Assembly: GCA_017302455.1 (NCBI GenBank)
Contig: JAFLDO010000003.1
Location: 62,001-126,000 of the forward strand
Reading direction: 5' to 3'
Length of the DNA stretch: 64,000 bases
Origin: Accumulibacter sp.
GTDB lineage: Bacteria > Pseudomonadota > Gammaproteobacteria > Burkholderiales > Rhodocyclaceae
Shown here piece by piece: positions 27,282-39,900 of this stretch. Each line of letters opens with the position of its first letter. Within the stretch, counting starts at the first letter, position 1. A model generated the notes under the pieces. It ran no database searches and was not told the DNA's origin. It saw only the letters and a program-made list of their open reading frames with translations. A program made the translations under genes and the position numbers.

Positions 27282-30053
27282 ATGAACCGATGGATCAAAG
27301 CCGCAACCTGCTTCCTGTCGTGGCTGATGCTGAGTTTTGCACCGCCATGGGCCTACGCTGGATCGTCGGCGCCAGCGAAACTCCCAGCTGGCGTCAAGAA
27401 GCTCAACACGGTCGAGGGAATAAGCGAATACCAACTGAGCAACGGCCTGCGCTTCATTCTGTTTCCTGATGCAGCCAAAGCGACCGCCACGGTCAACGTC
27501 ACCTATCTGGTCGGATCCCGGCATGAGAATTATGGCGAAACCGGTATGGCCCACCTCCTCGAACATCTGATCTTCAAGGGATCAAGGAATTTCCCGGATC
27601 CGGCACGAGAGTTCAAGGCACGCGGTTTTCAGATCAACGGGACGACCTGGCTCGATCGAACCAACTACTACCTCACCTTCCCGGCCAGCGACGACAACAT
27701 CCGTTGGGCGCTGGCGTGGAGCGCCGACGCCATGGTCAATTCGTTCATCGCCCGAAAGGACCTCGATACCGAGATGACGGTTGTCCGCAATGAGTTCGAG
27801 ATGGGCGAGAACGATCCCGCAAGCGTCATGCTCAAGCGCATGCAGTCGCTGCTTTTCGACTGGCACAACTACGGCAACAGCACGATCGGCGCGCGCAGCG
27901 ACATCGAGAACGTCAGGATCGAGAACCTGCAAGCGTTCTACCGCACGTTTTACCAACCCGACAACGCCGTCCTCACGGTGGCCGGCAAGTTTGACGAGCA
28001 GAGGACGATCGAGCGGATCGTCGCCACACTGGGCAAACTGCCCAAGCCCTCGCGCGTGCTTCCGGAACACTGGACGGTCGAGCCGACGGCCGATGGCGAA
28101 CGCCAGTTCGTCGTCCGGCGCAAGGGAGAAATACCTCTGGTCACCTTGGCGTACCGCACCCCATCAAGCCTGCACACCGACTCCGATGGCGTCGGCATGG
28201 CCGCAGAGATCCTCGGCGACACGCCCAACGGCCGGCTCTACAAGGAACTCGTGCAGCCGGGACTGGCGGCACAGGTCTTCGCCTACACGATTGACGGCCG
28301 CGAGCCCGGCTTTGTCGTCTTCGGAGCTACCGTCAACAAGGACCAATCGATCGAGCGCGTGCGCGACAGGATGATCGAAGTGGTCGAGAACAGCCTGGCC
28401 CAAGCGGGCGCGACTCCCTCTGAACTGGGGCGGGCGGTGGAGCAGGCACGCACGGCCCACGAACGGGCACTGGCCGATCCCGAGGCGTTCGCGGTGCTTC
28501 TTTCCGAGTACATTGCGCTCGGCGACTGGCGGCTGTTCTTTCATGCCCGTGATCAGCTCGACCACATCACGCCGGCACAGGTCGACGCCGCGGCGACGAA
28601 GTATTTCGTGCGTGACAACCGCGTAGTTGGAACCTTCATCCCCGACGAGGCGCCGCGCCGCGCGGTGGTGCCGCAAGCGCCCACCGCCGCGCAGGTGCTG
28701 GCGAGTTACACGCCGCAGGAAAAGGGTGACGCGGGAGAAGCCTTCGAGCCTTCGCACGAGAACATTACGGCACGCACGCACCTCGACAGCTTCGGCAACC
28801 TGAAGATCGCTCTGCTGCCGAAAAGCAACCGTGGTCGGACCGTCAACGTGGCGATGAGCTTCCGCTGGGGTGACGAAAAGTCGCTGGCGCATCGGAACGT
28901 CGCCGCGCCACTGACGATTGCGATGCTGGCGCGCGGTACCAAAACGTTGACACGTCAGCAGATCGCCGACGAAATCACCCGCCTGAAGGTCCGCGGCAGC
29001 CTGACTCACTTTGAAACGACCCGCGAGAAGCTGCCCGAGGCGCTCAGGCTGGTGGCCCGTCTACTCCAGAAGCCGAGCTTCCCGGAGGCGGAATTCGACG
29101 AACTCAAGCGCGAGCATCTGACGGCGCTGCAATCCCAACTCGACAACCCTGAGGATCTGTCGAGCGACGCCCTGCAGTCGCATTTCAACACCTATCCCGC
29201 CGGCGATCCGCGTTACCACACCCCGCTGCCGGAACGTATCGAACAGGTGCGCCGGACCACTCTGGACGATATCGTTAGCTATCATCGCGACCTGATCGGC
29301 ACTGCACGCGGTGAAATCGCCATCGTCGGCGACTTCGACGAGAAAGCCATCGCAAGAGAACTGCAGTCGCTGTTTCCCGCCTACGTCTCGCGATCACCGT
29401 ATGGCCGCGTTGACCGCGAGTTCCGCCCCGTGCCTGCCAAGCGGATCGTCATCGACACGCCCGAGAAGGAGAACGCGTTCTTTCGCGCGCGCAGCACCCT
29501 GATGTTGCGCGACGCTGACGCCGACGCCCCCGCGCTATACGTGGCCAACAACATCTTCGGGGGCAGCGGCGGACTGTCGAGCCGGCTGATGGATCGTCTT
29601 CGGCAGAAGGACGGTGTCAGCTACAGCGTCAATTCCAGCTTGTCGATGGGCAGTCGCCAAGCGCTATCGACGTGGTCGCTTTTCGCGATGGTTGCGCCCC
29701 AGAATGTCGGCCGTGCCGAGCACGCCATCCTGGAGGAACTCGCGCGCGCGCTGCGTGACGGATTCACCGAGCAGGAAGTCGCGGAAGCCAAGAAGGGCAT
29801 CCTCGAATCGCGGACTCTCAGCCGCTCGCAGGACAGTTCAGTCGCTTCGCGCTGGTCGTCCTATCTCGACCTTGGCCGCACCTGGCAGTTCTCCAAGGAC
29901 TTTGAGGCGAAGGTGATGGCGCTCACCGCAGCGGAGGTCAACGCCGCCTTCCGCAAGTACATCGATCCCGACGGGCTGACGCTGGTGGTGGCTGCCGACA
30001 GCCGCAAGGCGATAGCAGCCGAGTCATCCGGCGAGCGACTTGTCAAACACTGA
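27282..30053 (+). CDS. M16-family zinc metallopeptidase, two-lobed
   Basis: Exported peptidase of 923 residues. Signal peptide about residues 1-27 (ending AYAG). Zinc motif HLLEH with His91, Glu94 and His95 in GMAHLLEHLIFKG, and a downstream glutamate in RNEFEMGEND. The second half repeats the M16 fold with no zinc motif (inactive lobe), as in pitrilysin-type pairs. It probably degrades periplasmic peptides. ATG 27282 is chosen over 27252 because it begins the signal peptide. Confidence 0.88.
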   Translation: MNRWIKAATCFLSWLMLSFAPPWAYAGSSAPAKLPAGVKKLNTVEGISEYQLSNGLRFILFPDAAKATATVNVTYLVGSRHENYGETGMAHLLEHLIFKGSRNFPDPAREFKARGFQINGTTWLDRTNYYLTFPASDDNIRWALAWSADAMVNSFIARKDLDTEMTVVRNEFEMGENDPASVMLKRMQSLLFDWHNYGNSTIGARSDIENVRIENLQAFYRTFYQPDNAVLTVAGKFDEQRTIERIVATLGKLPKPSRVLPEHWTVEPTADGERQFVVRRKGEIPLVTLAYRTPSSLHTDSDGVGMAAEILGDTPNGRLYKELVQPGLAAQVFAYTIDGREPGFVVFGATVNKDQSIERVRDRMIEVVENSLAQAGATPSELGRAVEQARTAHERALADPEAFAVLLSEYIALGDWRLFFHARDQLDHITPAQVDAAATKYFVRDNRVVGTFIPDEAPRRAVVPQAPTAAQVLASYTPQEKGDAGEAFEPSHENITARTHLDSFGNLKIALLPKSNRGRTVNVAMSFRWGDEKSLAHRNVAAPLTIAMLARGTKTLTRQQIADEITRLKVRGSLTHFETTREKLPEALRLVARLLQKPSFPEAEFDELKREHLTALQSQLDNPEDLSSDALQSHFNTYPAGDPRYHTPLPERIEQVRRTTLDDIVSYHRDLIGTARGEIAIVGDFDEKAIARELQSLFPAYVSRSPYGRVDREFRPVPAKRIVIDTPEKENAFFRARSTLMLRDADADAPALYVANNIFGGSGGLSSRLMDRLRQKDGVSYSVNSSLSMGSRQALSTWSLFAMVAPQNVGRAEHAILEELARALRDGFTEQEVAEAKKGILESRTLSRSQDSSVASRWSSYLDLGRTWQFSKDFEAKVMALTAAEVNAAFRKYIDPDGLTLVVAADSRKAIAAESSGERLVKH

Positions 30054-30130
30054 GTCGACGACGACACACGTGCCGCGCCGAAGTCGCCGGGGCCGCCACC
30101 CGGGCGGGACCCCTGCGCCGACCACGCGGG

Positions 30131-30565
30131 CTATTTCTTCAGGCTGTCACGGATCTCGCGCAGCAGCAGAACTTCTTCGGCAAGTTCGGGCGGCGATGGC
30201 GGTTCAGCGGGCGGTTCGCTCTTCTTCAGGCGATTGATCTGCTTGACCATGATGAAGATGATGAAGGCCAGAATGATGAAGTTGACCAGAATGGTAAGAA
30301 AGCTGCCATAGGCAAAGATCGGCACCTGCGCTTTCTTCAGCGCATCGACAGTCCGCGCCGTACCTTCGGGGATGGTGCCCAGTACCAGGAACATCCCCGA
30401 GAAGTCCAGCTTGCCCCCCATGATCCAGGCGATGAAGGGCATGATCAGATCGCCGACCACCGAATCGACGATCTTGCCGAAAGCACCGCCAATGATCACG
30501 CCGACGGCGAGATCCATGACGTTGCCTTTCATCGCAAACTCCTTGAATTCTGACATCATGCTCAT
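30131..30565 (-). CDS. mscL: Large-conductance mechanosensitive channel
   Basis: 144 residues. N-terminal [27 protein letters not shown] is the conserved MscL pore helix TM1; TM2 is about 70-100 ([19 protein letters not shown]); the charged C-terminal helix is LLREIRDSL. Releases solutes on hypo-osmotic shock. AAGGAAA precedes the ATG. Convergent with the M16 gene, 77 bases apart. Confidence 0.96.
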   Translation of the reverse strand: MSMMSEFKEFAMKGNVMDLAVGVIIGGAFGKIVDSVVGDLIMPFIAWIMGGKLDFSGMFLVLGTIPEGTARTVDALKKAQVPIFAYGSFLTILVNFIILAFIIFIMVKQINRLKKSEPPAEPPSPPELAEEVLLLREIRDSLKK

Positions 30566-30625
30566 GCTGTTTCCTTTCTTCCGGTTGAGTAAAGCTTGGA
30601 GGCTTGGCCCCTTTCGTAGCGGCGC

Positions 30626-30654
30626 ATTATAGGCGCCATGCCGGCATCTCGTGA
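30626..30654 (-). promoter_or_regulatory. Promoter candidate for mscL
   Basis: On the - strand a perfect TATAAT (plus 30626-30631) lies about 60 bases upstream of the mscL start. At 17-base spacing the -35 region (plus 30649-30654) reads TCACGA, a weak match. Confidence 0.4.
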
Positions 30655-30720
30655 AGTGAGGGGGTTGCGGTCCGAACAGGCTCGTAGCAGCGCTACGAAA
30701 GTCCGCTGACGCGACGCCAG

Positions 30721-30870
30721 GACCTTCGCCGTTGGCGTACCATCGCCCGTTAGGCGATGAACCGCTTCCATCCGCTCGACAACAACCCGGTCGAGAATGT
30801 GTTTCGGCCGATCGCCATCGGCAAGAAGAACGCGCTTACGACCAACGATCCGACGAGCGACGCTCTTCAC
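30721..30870 (+). mobile_element. IS66-family transposase remnant
   Basis: From 30757 the + strand reads [14 protein letters not shown] then [12 protein letters not shown], the conserved DDE-region end of IS66 TnpC (usually IDNNPVENAIRPIAIGRKN). A TAG lies two codons before it. The rest of the transposase and IS ends are missing. It abuts the 3' end of the giant RTX gene. Confidence 0.7.
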
Positions 30871-30906
30871 AGGCGTTGCATGCGGCATGCGGAATGCCAT
30901 GGCAGA

Positions 30907-33900
30907 TCAGAGCCAGCGGTCCGGTCCTGGCGGCCCGCCAGGGAGGCTCTTCAGGCCAGGAGATGGCTCGGCAAACAACAGCGCCGGGTCGCCGCCGAGG
31001 CGCCGAGATGCCGGGTCGCTGCCGTGCACTACTCCCCAGTCGGCGTCTGCTGGGGCGTCGTGCGCCACGTTCAGCCAGTCGGACAACGCGGCGTCCTGAG
31101 CGAGCAGACGCACCGTGTTCGCGCCGGCCTCCACCCACAGGCGCCTAACAGCCGGATCTCCGGAGTCCGGTGAGGTCTCCTTGGCGAGCTGCCGATCATG
31201 GCGTTCGACCAGCTCGCGATCGACAAAGGCCAACTGCCTGCCCTCGCCGCGGGATGGCCAGCTATTCAGCCAATCGTCATCGAGCGAAACTTCCGCCGGC
31301 GCGGCCATGGCCTGCCCGTCGCCACCGTCGACAGCCAGTCGGCCAGCGGGCGCGTCGACCAAAGCGAGAAGGAAGACATCCGAGGCGAGCTGGTCCGCCC
31401 GGTCGACGTCGGCAAAACTCCCTGGCGTGAGGTGCCAGCGAGTGTCGCTGTAAGGTGCCGACGCGCGATCTTCAAGCCCCCGTTGCAGCACCGGGACGTC
31501 GTTCGTACCCTCGACGCGCACGAGGATGCCGCCCATCCCGGTGCTGATGCCGTCGTCGGTAGTCGAATAGAGAAAACGTTCGATTCCCTGATCGCCGACG
31601 CCCAGCGCCTGTACCTGTGGCAACGCGTTGTTCAGCGAGTAGGAGAAGCCGCCGGTGGCATCCAGCGACAGCACGCCGTAGGTACCGTAAAGACGACCCG
31701 CTTCGAGGATACGCGGTGTCGAGTCCGAGCCGGCACTGCCGGGGCCGGCAAACAATTCGCCGACGAGAGGGCGCAACTCACCCTCGGCGATCTCGAAGCG
31801 AGCGAATTCGATCACCGGATAGTTCGCGGGATTGATCGTCGTGAGAACGAAATCCTGGCTTGCCGTCGCACCAAAGCTGTCGGTCGCGGCGACGCGGACC
31901 AGCAAGTCGCCGGCAAAACCCGTCGCGGTGCCGGTGAAGGTCTGGGTGGCCGGATCGAAACTCAGCCACGACGGCAGAGCGGAACCGTCGGCCATCGCGG
32001 CACCATAGGTGAGACGATCGCCGACATCAGCGTCGGTGAACGCGCCCGTCGGCAGGGCATGGGCGAACGGGAAGCCGATCTCGGCCCACGACCCGGCTAG
32101 CGGCAGGCCGACGAGCGGCGCTTGATTGACCTTGTCGATCGTTACCGCGAAGGTGCTGCTGGCGGTGGCTCCGACGCGGTCGCTGGCGGTCACGCGCACG
32201 TTTAACATGCCGACGTCGGCCTTGCCCGGAGTGCCGCTGAAGGTTCGGCTCGTGGGGTCGAAGTGCAGCCAGGCAGGCAAGGCTTCGTCGCTGTCCTGCG
32301 CTGCCGAGTACGACAGCACGTCGCCGAGATCCTGGTCAACAAAGGTCTCGCCCGGCAGGTGCAGCTCGAAGGGCGAATCGACAAGCGCCGACTGATCGGC
32401 GAGGGTGCGGGCGGCGACGGGTGCGTCGTTGGTATTCTGAACCAGCAGGCGGAAGCTGTCGAAAGCAAGCTCGCCGCCAGCGTTGCGGGCGCTGACGCGG
32501 ACGTCCAGCGCGCCGACATCGCCGTTTTCCGGGGTACCGGAGAGCGTCCAGCTGTCGGCATCGAAGTGCAGCCAGTCGGGAAGGGGCTGTTCATCGAGCA
32601 AGGTTACGTTCAGCGACAAACGCTCGCTCGACGAGCCGGCGCTGAACTCGCCCGGCGGCAGCTCGTAGTGGAAAGCACTGTCCTCGGTCGCCAGCTGATC
32701 CTCTGCCGGGACAACGAGTACCGGCGGTGCAGCCTTCTCGTCGATGCCGATCGAAAAATCCACTAACGCCGTTGCCCCGGCAGCGTCTGTCGCCAGCAGG
32801 CGGATCCCGGTCGGTGCGCGCTGGTCTGCCGGAACCAACCCGGAAAAAGTCAGCGTCGCCGGATCGAAACGAATCCAGCCCGGCAGCGGAGAACCGCTCT
32901 CCTGCACGGCGCTGAAAGTCAGCGTATCGCCCGTATCGCTGTCAACGAACGTCGTCTGCGGTATCCGGAAGTTGAACGACTGACCCTGGCGGTAGATTTG
33001 GTCGGCCACCGGCAGTACCGCCTTGGGCTGATGGTTGTACGCGCCGAGGGTCACCGCGATGTCGAATTCATCGGTCACCGTTGCGCCTGCCGGGTCGGCG
33101 GCGACGACGCTAATGCTGAAACGCCCGACGTCATCCGCTTGCGGCAGTCCTTCGAGCCTGCCGCTCGCCGGATTGAAGCGCAGCCATGCCGGCAGGGGCG
33201 CGCCGCTGGCCAGCGTCGCCGAATAACTCAGCGCCTGACCGGGATCGACCGCCAGGAAAGCTCCCGCAGTGGCGATCAACAGCGGCGCGCCTTCCTCGAC
33301 GACCTGGTCGGGCAACGGCGAGCGCAGCGTCGGGGGGTCATACGCGTTGAGCACGGTGATCGTCACCAACTGTTTGGGAGTCCCTATCCAGTCGTGCGCA
33401 CTGGCATCCGGCTCAAGCCCGCCCCGCTCGAAGGGGTCGCGCGCGCTTATCTCCAGGACGTGTGTGCCAACGGCGAAATCGCCTGGGGAAAGATGAATCT
33501 GCAGCGTGTCCGTGTCGAACCATCCCCAAAGCTCCTGCCCGCCGGTAAGCGGATTGGTGCTGCTGAGGCTGCTCGCTGTCAGGCGGAGCGGGTCGCCGTC
33601 GGCATCGGCGAACGTTCCGGGCGGCAGCGTGATCGTGCTGAGCGCGTGCTCGCGGACGACGATCTCCGGAATCGGCGCAATCGTCGGTGCGCGGTTGGCG
33701 ATGAGATGAAGGGGCGCTTGCGACGTTTCGCCATGGCCGTCGTCGGCGACGATGAGCAAGTCGGCAGTGCGTGGCGCCGGACCGCTGCCGACGAAGCGCA
33801 AACGATTAGCGGCCGCATCATAGTGCCAGTCCGACCTTTGCGCTGGCTCGGCAGGGAGAACGGAAATCGCCAGGGTGTCGCCGTCCACGTCGGTGAAGGT

Positions 33901-36900
33901 CGGCTGTTTCACCGCGAAGCCCTCGGACAACGAGGCAACGATGTCGCTGACGGCACCATCGCTCCATTGCCAGCGACCGGCGACCCACACTTGCCCGAAG
34001 ACGGCCCACGGTGCCGCGGGGAAAGTCGCGATCACCGGCAGGTGATTGACGGGCGCGGCGTCGACGTCGAGCACCAGGTCGGTGCTCGCACGCAGGCCGA
34101 GGCGGTCCTCGGCGGTCAGCCGGAAAGTCCAGCTGCCGACGTCCCAGTAGTCCAGGCCACCGATGCGCGTGGCGTCGCCCGGTGTCAGGCCGCTGTAGGT
34201 AAAGGCGGAGCCGTTGTCATTGGTGTTGGGGCGCGATTGCAGCGCAAAGCCGCCGCCAGTGGCGACGAGGCTGAAGGCGGACTTGGCGTGCGCCGGCCGC
34301 GCGAGGACATCGACGGTGTAGGCAAGGGTGTCGCCGCGATCAGGATCGACGAACAGGTCGTCCGGCAGACGGATGTCGGCGATGTCACCCTCGTCAAGGC
34401 GCAGCCCGGCGAGCGGCCTGTTCACCCGCGGCGGCTGGTTGCTCTGGCCGACCACGATATCGAAGTCCTCGTCGGACGCGGCGCCGTGCGTGTCCGTCGC
34501 GCGGACGCGGACACGGGTGACGCCGACGGCGTCGCTGTCGGCGATACCGCTCAGGCGACGCGTGGCGCTGTCGAAGGCCAGCCAGTCGGGTAGCGGCGAA
34601 CCGTCGGCGAGCGTCACCTCGGTGGCGAAGGCATCCCCTTCGGGGTCGACAAAAAGATCTGCCGGCAGGGCCACGTCGATCGCCTCGCCCTGGCGGAGAA
34701 CCAGATCGGCGAGCGTCCTGCGCACGCGCGGGGAATCGTTGGCATCGCCGACGACAAGGGCAAAATCGTCGCTAGCGATGCGCCCGCGCGTATCGGTGGC
34801 CGACACGGCGATCGCCAGCGTGCCGACATCGCCCTTGCCGGGAATGCCGGTCAGCGTCTGCGTTACGGGATTGAAAGTCAGCCACTCGGGGAGCGGGCGG
34901 CCATCCACCTGAACTGCGGCAAGCATCAGGCGGTCGCCGGGATCGGCATCGACGAATGTATCGGCGGGCAGCGTCAGCGCAAGGGCATCCCCCTGGCCGA
35001 TTAAGACGTCCGCCAAGGGTTTCGCCACCACCGGCGAGGTATCGTTCGGATTGTGGACAGTCAGCTCAAAGGACGTCGCGATCGTCGCGCCGCCGCTGTC
35101 GGACGCGCTCAGGCGGACGGCAAGCGTGCCGACGTCACCAGCGCCCGGCGTTCCCGCGAGCGACCAGCTGGCGGCGTCGAAGCGCAACCAGCCCGGCAGC
35201 GGTGCGCCGTCGGCGAGCGTCGCCGACGCAATCAGCACGTCACCCGCGTCCGCGTCGGCGAAGCTAGCGGCGAGATCGAGCGCGAAGCGGCGGCCGGCGT
35301 CGACAACCTGGCGGCCGCCGGCGGCAGCGATGAAGGGCAGGCTATTGACGGAGGCCGCTGCGGCGGCAGCGACGTCGTCGGCATGCCAGCTGCTGCCGTC
35401 TGCGAAGACGATCGTCTCCACTGCGCTGCCGGCCTGCCAATAAGCGCGGATCGTCACGCGATCACGCGCACCGCGCAGCGACAGCAGCAGGTCGTCGCCG
35501 TTGCGGCGCACGATCAGGTCGACGGGTGAGATGCCGGCGCCGAGAACGAGCGCGTCGGCAGGCGACCCGGTACCGTTATCGATCACGAGATCCTGGCCAT
35601 AGCCGTAAGCGAAGACGAAGCGATCATTCCCCGCCCCACCGTCGAGGATGTCGTTGCCGCCACCGCCATCGAGAACATCGTCGCCACCGCCGCCGCCGAG
35701 GCGATTGTCCGCATCGTTGCCGGTCAGGCGATTGGCGCCGGAATTGCCGGTGCCGTCGATGGCAGCCGAGCCGGTCAACGTCAGATTCTCGACGTTGTCG
35801 GCCAGGGTGTGGCTGGCGGACGCCCGGACGCTATCGCTTCCGGCGCCCGGGGCTTCCTCGATGCGATCCAGAACGCTGTCGGCGACATAAACATCATCGC
35901 CGGTGCCGCCTTGCAGGACGTCAGCGCCGGCGCCTCCGTCGAGGGTGTCGTCGCCGGCGTAGCCGCGCAAGGCGTTGTTGCCAGCGTTTCCCAGCAGTCG
36001 GTTGTTCCCGTCGTCGCCAAAGGCGTAAAGGTTGGCAGCACCGGTGAGTTCGATGTTCTCGACGCTGACCTCGGCCGTCAGCGCCTGGCTGAGCGACGAG
36101 CGCAGCGTGTCGTTGCCCTCACCGCGCCGTTCGACGATCGTGTCAGCGGCATTGTCGACAACGTAGGTGTCGTCACCTCGGCCACCGAGCAGTGTATCGG
36201 CGCCGCCGCCGCCGTCGAGGGTATCGTTGCCGTCGCCGCCTTCGATGCGGTTCGCGGCACGCGTTCCGAGCAGGCGGTTATCAGCGGCGTTGCCGGTGAG
36301 ATCGATCGCAGCGTTGCCCAGCGCTTCGAAACTTTCGATTTCGGCAGGCAGTTCCACGTCCGTCAGGGCGACCATGCGCAGTGTGTCGGTGCCGCCATCG
36401 GCCAGTTCGAGAACGGTGTCGAGCTCGTCGGCCAGGTAGACATCGTCGCCGGGACCACCAATCAGCGCGTCGGCGCCGAAACCGCCGTCGAGAACGTCGT
36501 TGCCTGCGCCGCCGCGCAGCTCATCGTCGCCATCGCCGCCGCTCAGGCGGTCGTTGCCGGCGCCGCCGTCGAGGCGGCCTGACCAGGCAGCGGCGATGGA
36601 CAGCACGTCGTCGCCGTCGCCGCCGTCCATCGCCGCTGCCTGCCGCGACATCTCGGCGGCGCTCCACAGCGTGCCGTCGGCAAGACGCAGCTGCAGGACG
36701 CTCTGTGTCGGCGGATTGGCGAACCAGCCCCGCAGGCGCAGCGAATCGGCGGCGGCGGCGACGAGCAGGTCTTCGCCGGCGCGGCCCAGCGTCAGGGTGT
36801 CGGCAGCGATGCCGGCACCGACGACGAGCGTGTCGAGTCGTGCGGCGGCGGGAATCGTCTGCGCACCGCTGCCGACGGCGAGAACGACGTTGCGTTCGCT

Positions 36901-39900
36901 CGGTGTCCATGTGCGGGGGTCGATGACCGTTCCATCGCTGAAGCGGATGCGTTTGACGCCCGACAGCGGCTGATCGTGGGCGACGAGGGTCACCCGGTCT
37001 TCGCTGCCGGCGATGTCGAGAAGCAACTGACCATCGACCACTCGATGGAGCACGTCGAACGGCGCGATGCCAGGGCCGAATTCAAGCGTGTCGACGTCCG
37101 CCGGCTGGATCGTCGAGTCGGCGATGAGGTCGTGCCCGTCGCCCCTGGAGAAATGATAAACGTCACTGCCGGGGCCGCCGATGAGGACGTCGTTGCCCGC
37201 GCCACCGCGGAGATGGTCGTTTCCTTCACCGCCCGACAAGGCGTCGTCGCCCCCATCGCCCTGCAGGTGATCGTTGCCTTCGCCGCCGTCGAGGCGATCG
37301 TTGCCTTCACCGCCGGCAAGCGCGTCGTTGCCACGTGCGCCGAAGATCGTGTCGTCGCCGCTGCCGCCGGCAATTCGATCATCCACGACACTGCCCAACA
37401 GGCGGTCACCGTCGTCGCTTCCCGCGAGCAGCCTCGCAGCGACCTCGGCAGTTGTCCAGCGCGTGCCATCGGCAAAGCGGATCTCCGCCAGCGCCAGGCG
37501 CGCACCTTCGCCCGGGGCACCCGGCTGCCAGCCTTCATCGACCTGGACCCGACCCGCGACCGCCGGCACATCGAGCAACAGCGTACTCGACCCGCCGGCG
37601 GCGAGGCGAACGCTCACGTCGTCCGGCGCGATGCCGTCGCCAAACTCGATCGCGTCGTCGCTGGTCCTGACCATACCACCGGCCACCGTATCCAGGCCGA
37701 AGTGCCCATCGAAGTGGTAGGTGTCGACGCCATCGCCGCCGCTGAACCAGTCGTTGCCCGCACCACCTTCGAGCCAGTCGTTGCCGGCGTCGCCGTGGAG
37801 GGCATCGTCTTCGCCGCCGCCAAACAACGAATCACTCCCCGGGCCGCCGCTGAGCAGGTCCCGTCCGGGACCGCCAGACACGCTGTCGTCGCCCCCACCG
37901 GCGAAGAGCACATCATCACCGGCGCCGCCATCGATCGCGTCGCTGGCGGTCGTGCCGATCAGCGTGTCGCTGGCGCTCGATGTGCGCTGGTGATGCAGGC
38001 GCGCGAAGGCATCGCGGCCTTCGACGACCGTGCCGTCAGCAAAAACGAAACGCGTGCCGATGATCGGCAGACCGCTGGCCGCATCGATCGTCACCAGGAA
38101 GCTGCCAAGCGTCGACGGCACTGCTTTCAGGCGGACCAACAGCCTTCCGCCGGTCAGCGTCAGGGATTGAAGGTCGAGCACGACATCACTCGGTGAGACG
38201 TCGCTCTCGAAGCGGACGGTACCGGGCGCCGCCTCCAGATGGCTCGGCAACTCGAAAAAGCGGTCATTGCCGGAGTCAAAACCGAAGACCAGCGTATCGT
38301 CAGCGTCGAACCGATAGCTGTCGTCGCCGGCGCCACCGTCGATCAGGTCTGCGCCGCCGTCGCCGACAAGAAAATCCGCGGCGTCGCCGCCGTAGAGCGA
38401 ATCGTTGCCGGCCCCGCCGTACAGAGTGTCCTTGCCGCCGAGCCCATGAATCCGGTCGTCATAGGGGCTGGCTTCTGCCGCGGCAATCGTTTCCGCGCCG
38501 TCGGTGCCGATCACCGGTTTGGGGCTGGGCCAGCGCAGTACGGTCGTACTGCCGTCGGAGAAGCGTAGCGTCGTGACGTGCGCGCTGGCCAGCGACCAGT
38601 CCTTCAGGCGCAGGCTGTCGCTGCTGTCCCGAAGCTGCACGACGAGGTCGTTGGCCGACGCGGCGACCTCTACGTCGCCAGAGCGCACGCCTTCGGTGAG
38701 CCGGAGCGTCGTGCCGACGTCGCCGGCGGCCAGTGCCGGCGTGCCGCTGCCATAGCCAAATGAGATTCGCTCGCGCAGGTCCTGCTCGCTGCCGTCGGCG
38801 AAGCGCAAGGTCGTCAGGTGATCGCCGGCCCGCAACCACCCGCGCAGGCGCAGCGTGTCGGACGCGCCGTCGAGGCTGAGCAGAAGGTCGTCGCCAGTCG
38901 CGCGGACCGCTACCGATGCCGCTGCCACACCTTCGGCCAGCGCAATCACATCGAGTGAGTCGCTGGCGGTCAGCGTGTCCGCCCCGCTGCCGTAGGCAAA
39001 GACGATAGTGTCGGCCGCTGCCGAGCCGCCGGCCGCTTCGCGCGAGTTGACGTAGTCGTCGCCGGCACCGCCGTCGAGCCGGTCCGCACCGCGGCCGCCG
39101 TCAAGGAGGTCATTGCCGGCGCCGCCGAACAGCACGTCGTCGCCGTCGCCGCCCGACAGCGCGTCGTTGCCGGCACCGCCGTCGAGCTGGTCGGCGCCAC
39201 TGCCACCGTCGAGATTGTCGTTCCCCTCGCTACCAGCGAGGACATCGTTGCCAGCGCGCCCGACAAGGAGACGGCTGGTGGCATCGCCAGTCAGAACGTT
39301 GTCGCGGAAGTCGCCGTTACCGTTGCTGGCCGCCGGCAGCAGCGACAACAGCTCATCGATTCCCCATACCGCGCCGCTGGCAAAACGCAGTTCGGTTGCC
39401 GGCGGTTCGTCGTCGTCGGTAAACCACGACACCAGCGAGAGCGCGTCGGCGCTGCCTTCGATCGCGATCGACAGCGCGTTCGCCTGCCGTTCGACGCGCA
39501 CGTGCTCGGGCAGCAGATCGCTCGCCAGTTCGACGATCAGGCGCGCTCCTCGGCGCGAAGACTCGCTCCAGGAGAGCGTGTCGGCGCCCGAACCAGGGCC
39601 GAAGCGCAAGGTCTGCGTGCCACCGGCAAGCGTGTAGCTATCGCGCCCGGCGCCACCGTCCAGGGTATCGTCGGCGCCGGCGCGCAGCGAGTCGTCCCCG
39701 CTGCCACCGAGTAGCTGGTCGGCGCCGTCGCCGCCGTCGATGAGGTCATTGCCGGCATCCCCGGTGAGCAGATCGCTACCGTCGCCGCCAAACAGCCGGT
39801 CAGCCCCCTCGCCACCGTCGAGCGTGTCGTCACCGCCACCGCCGGCGAGTAGGTCATCACCGGCGAGGCCCGACAGCGAATCGGCCAGCGCGCCACCGGA

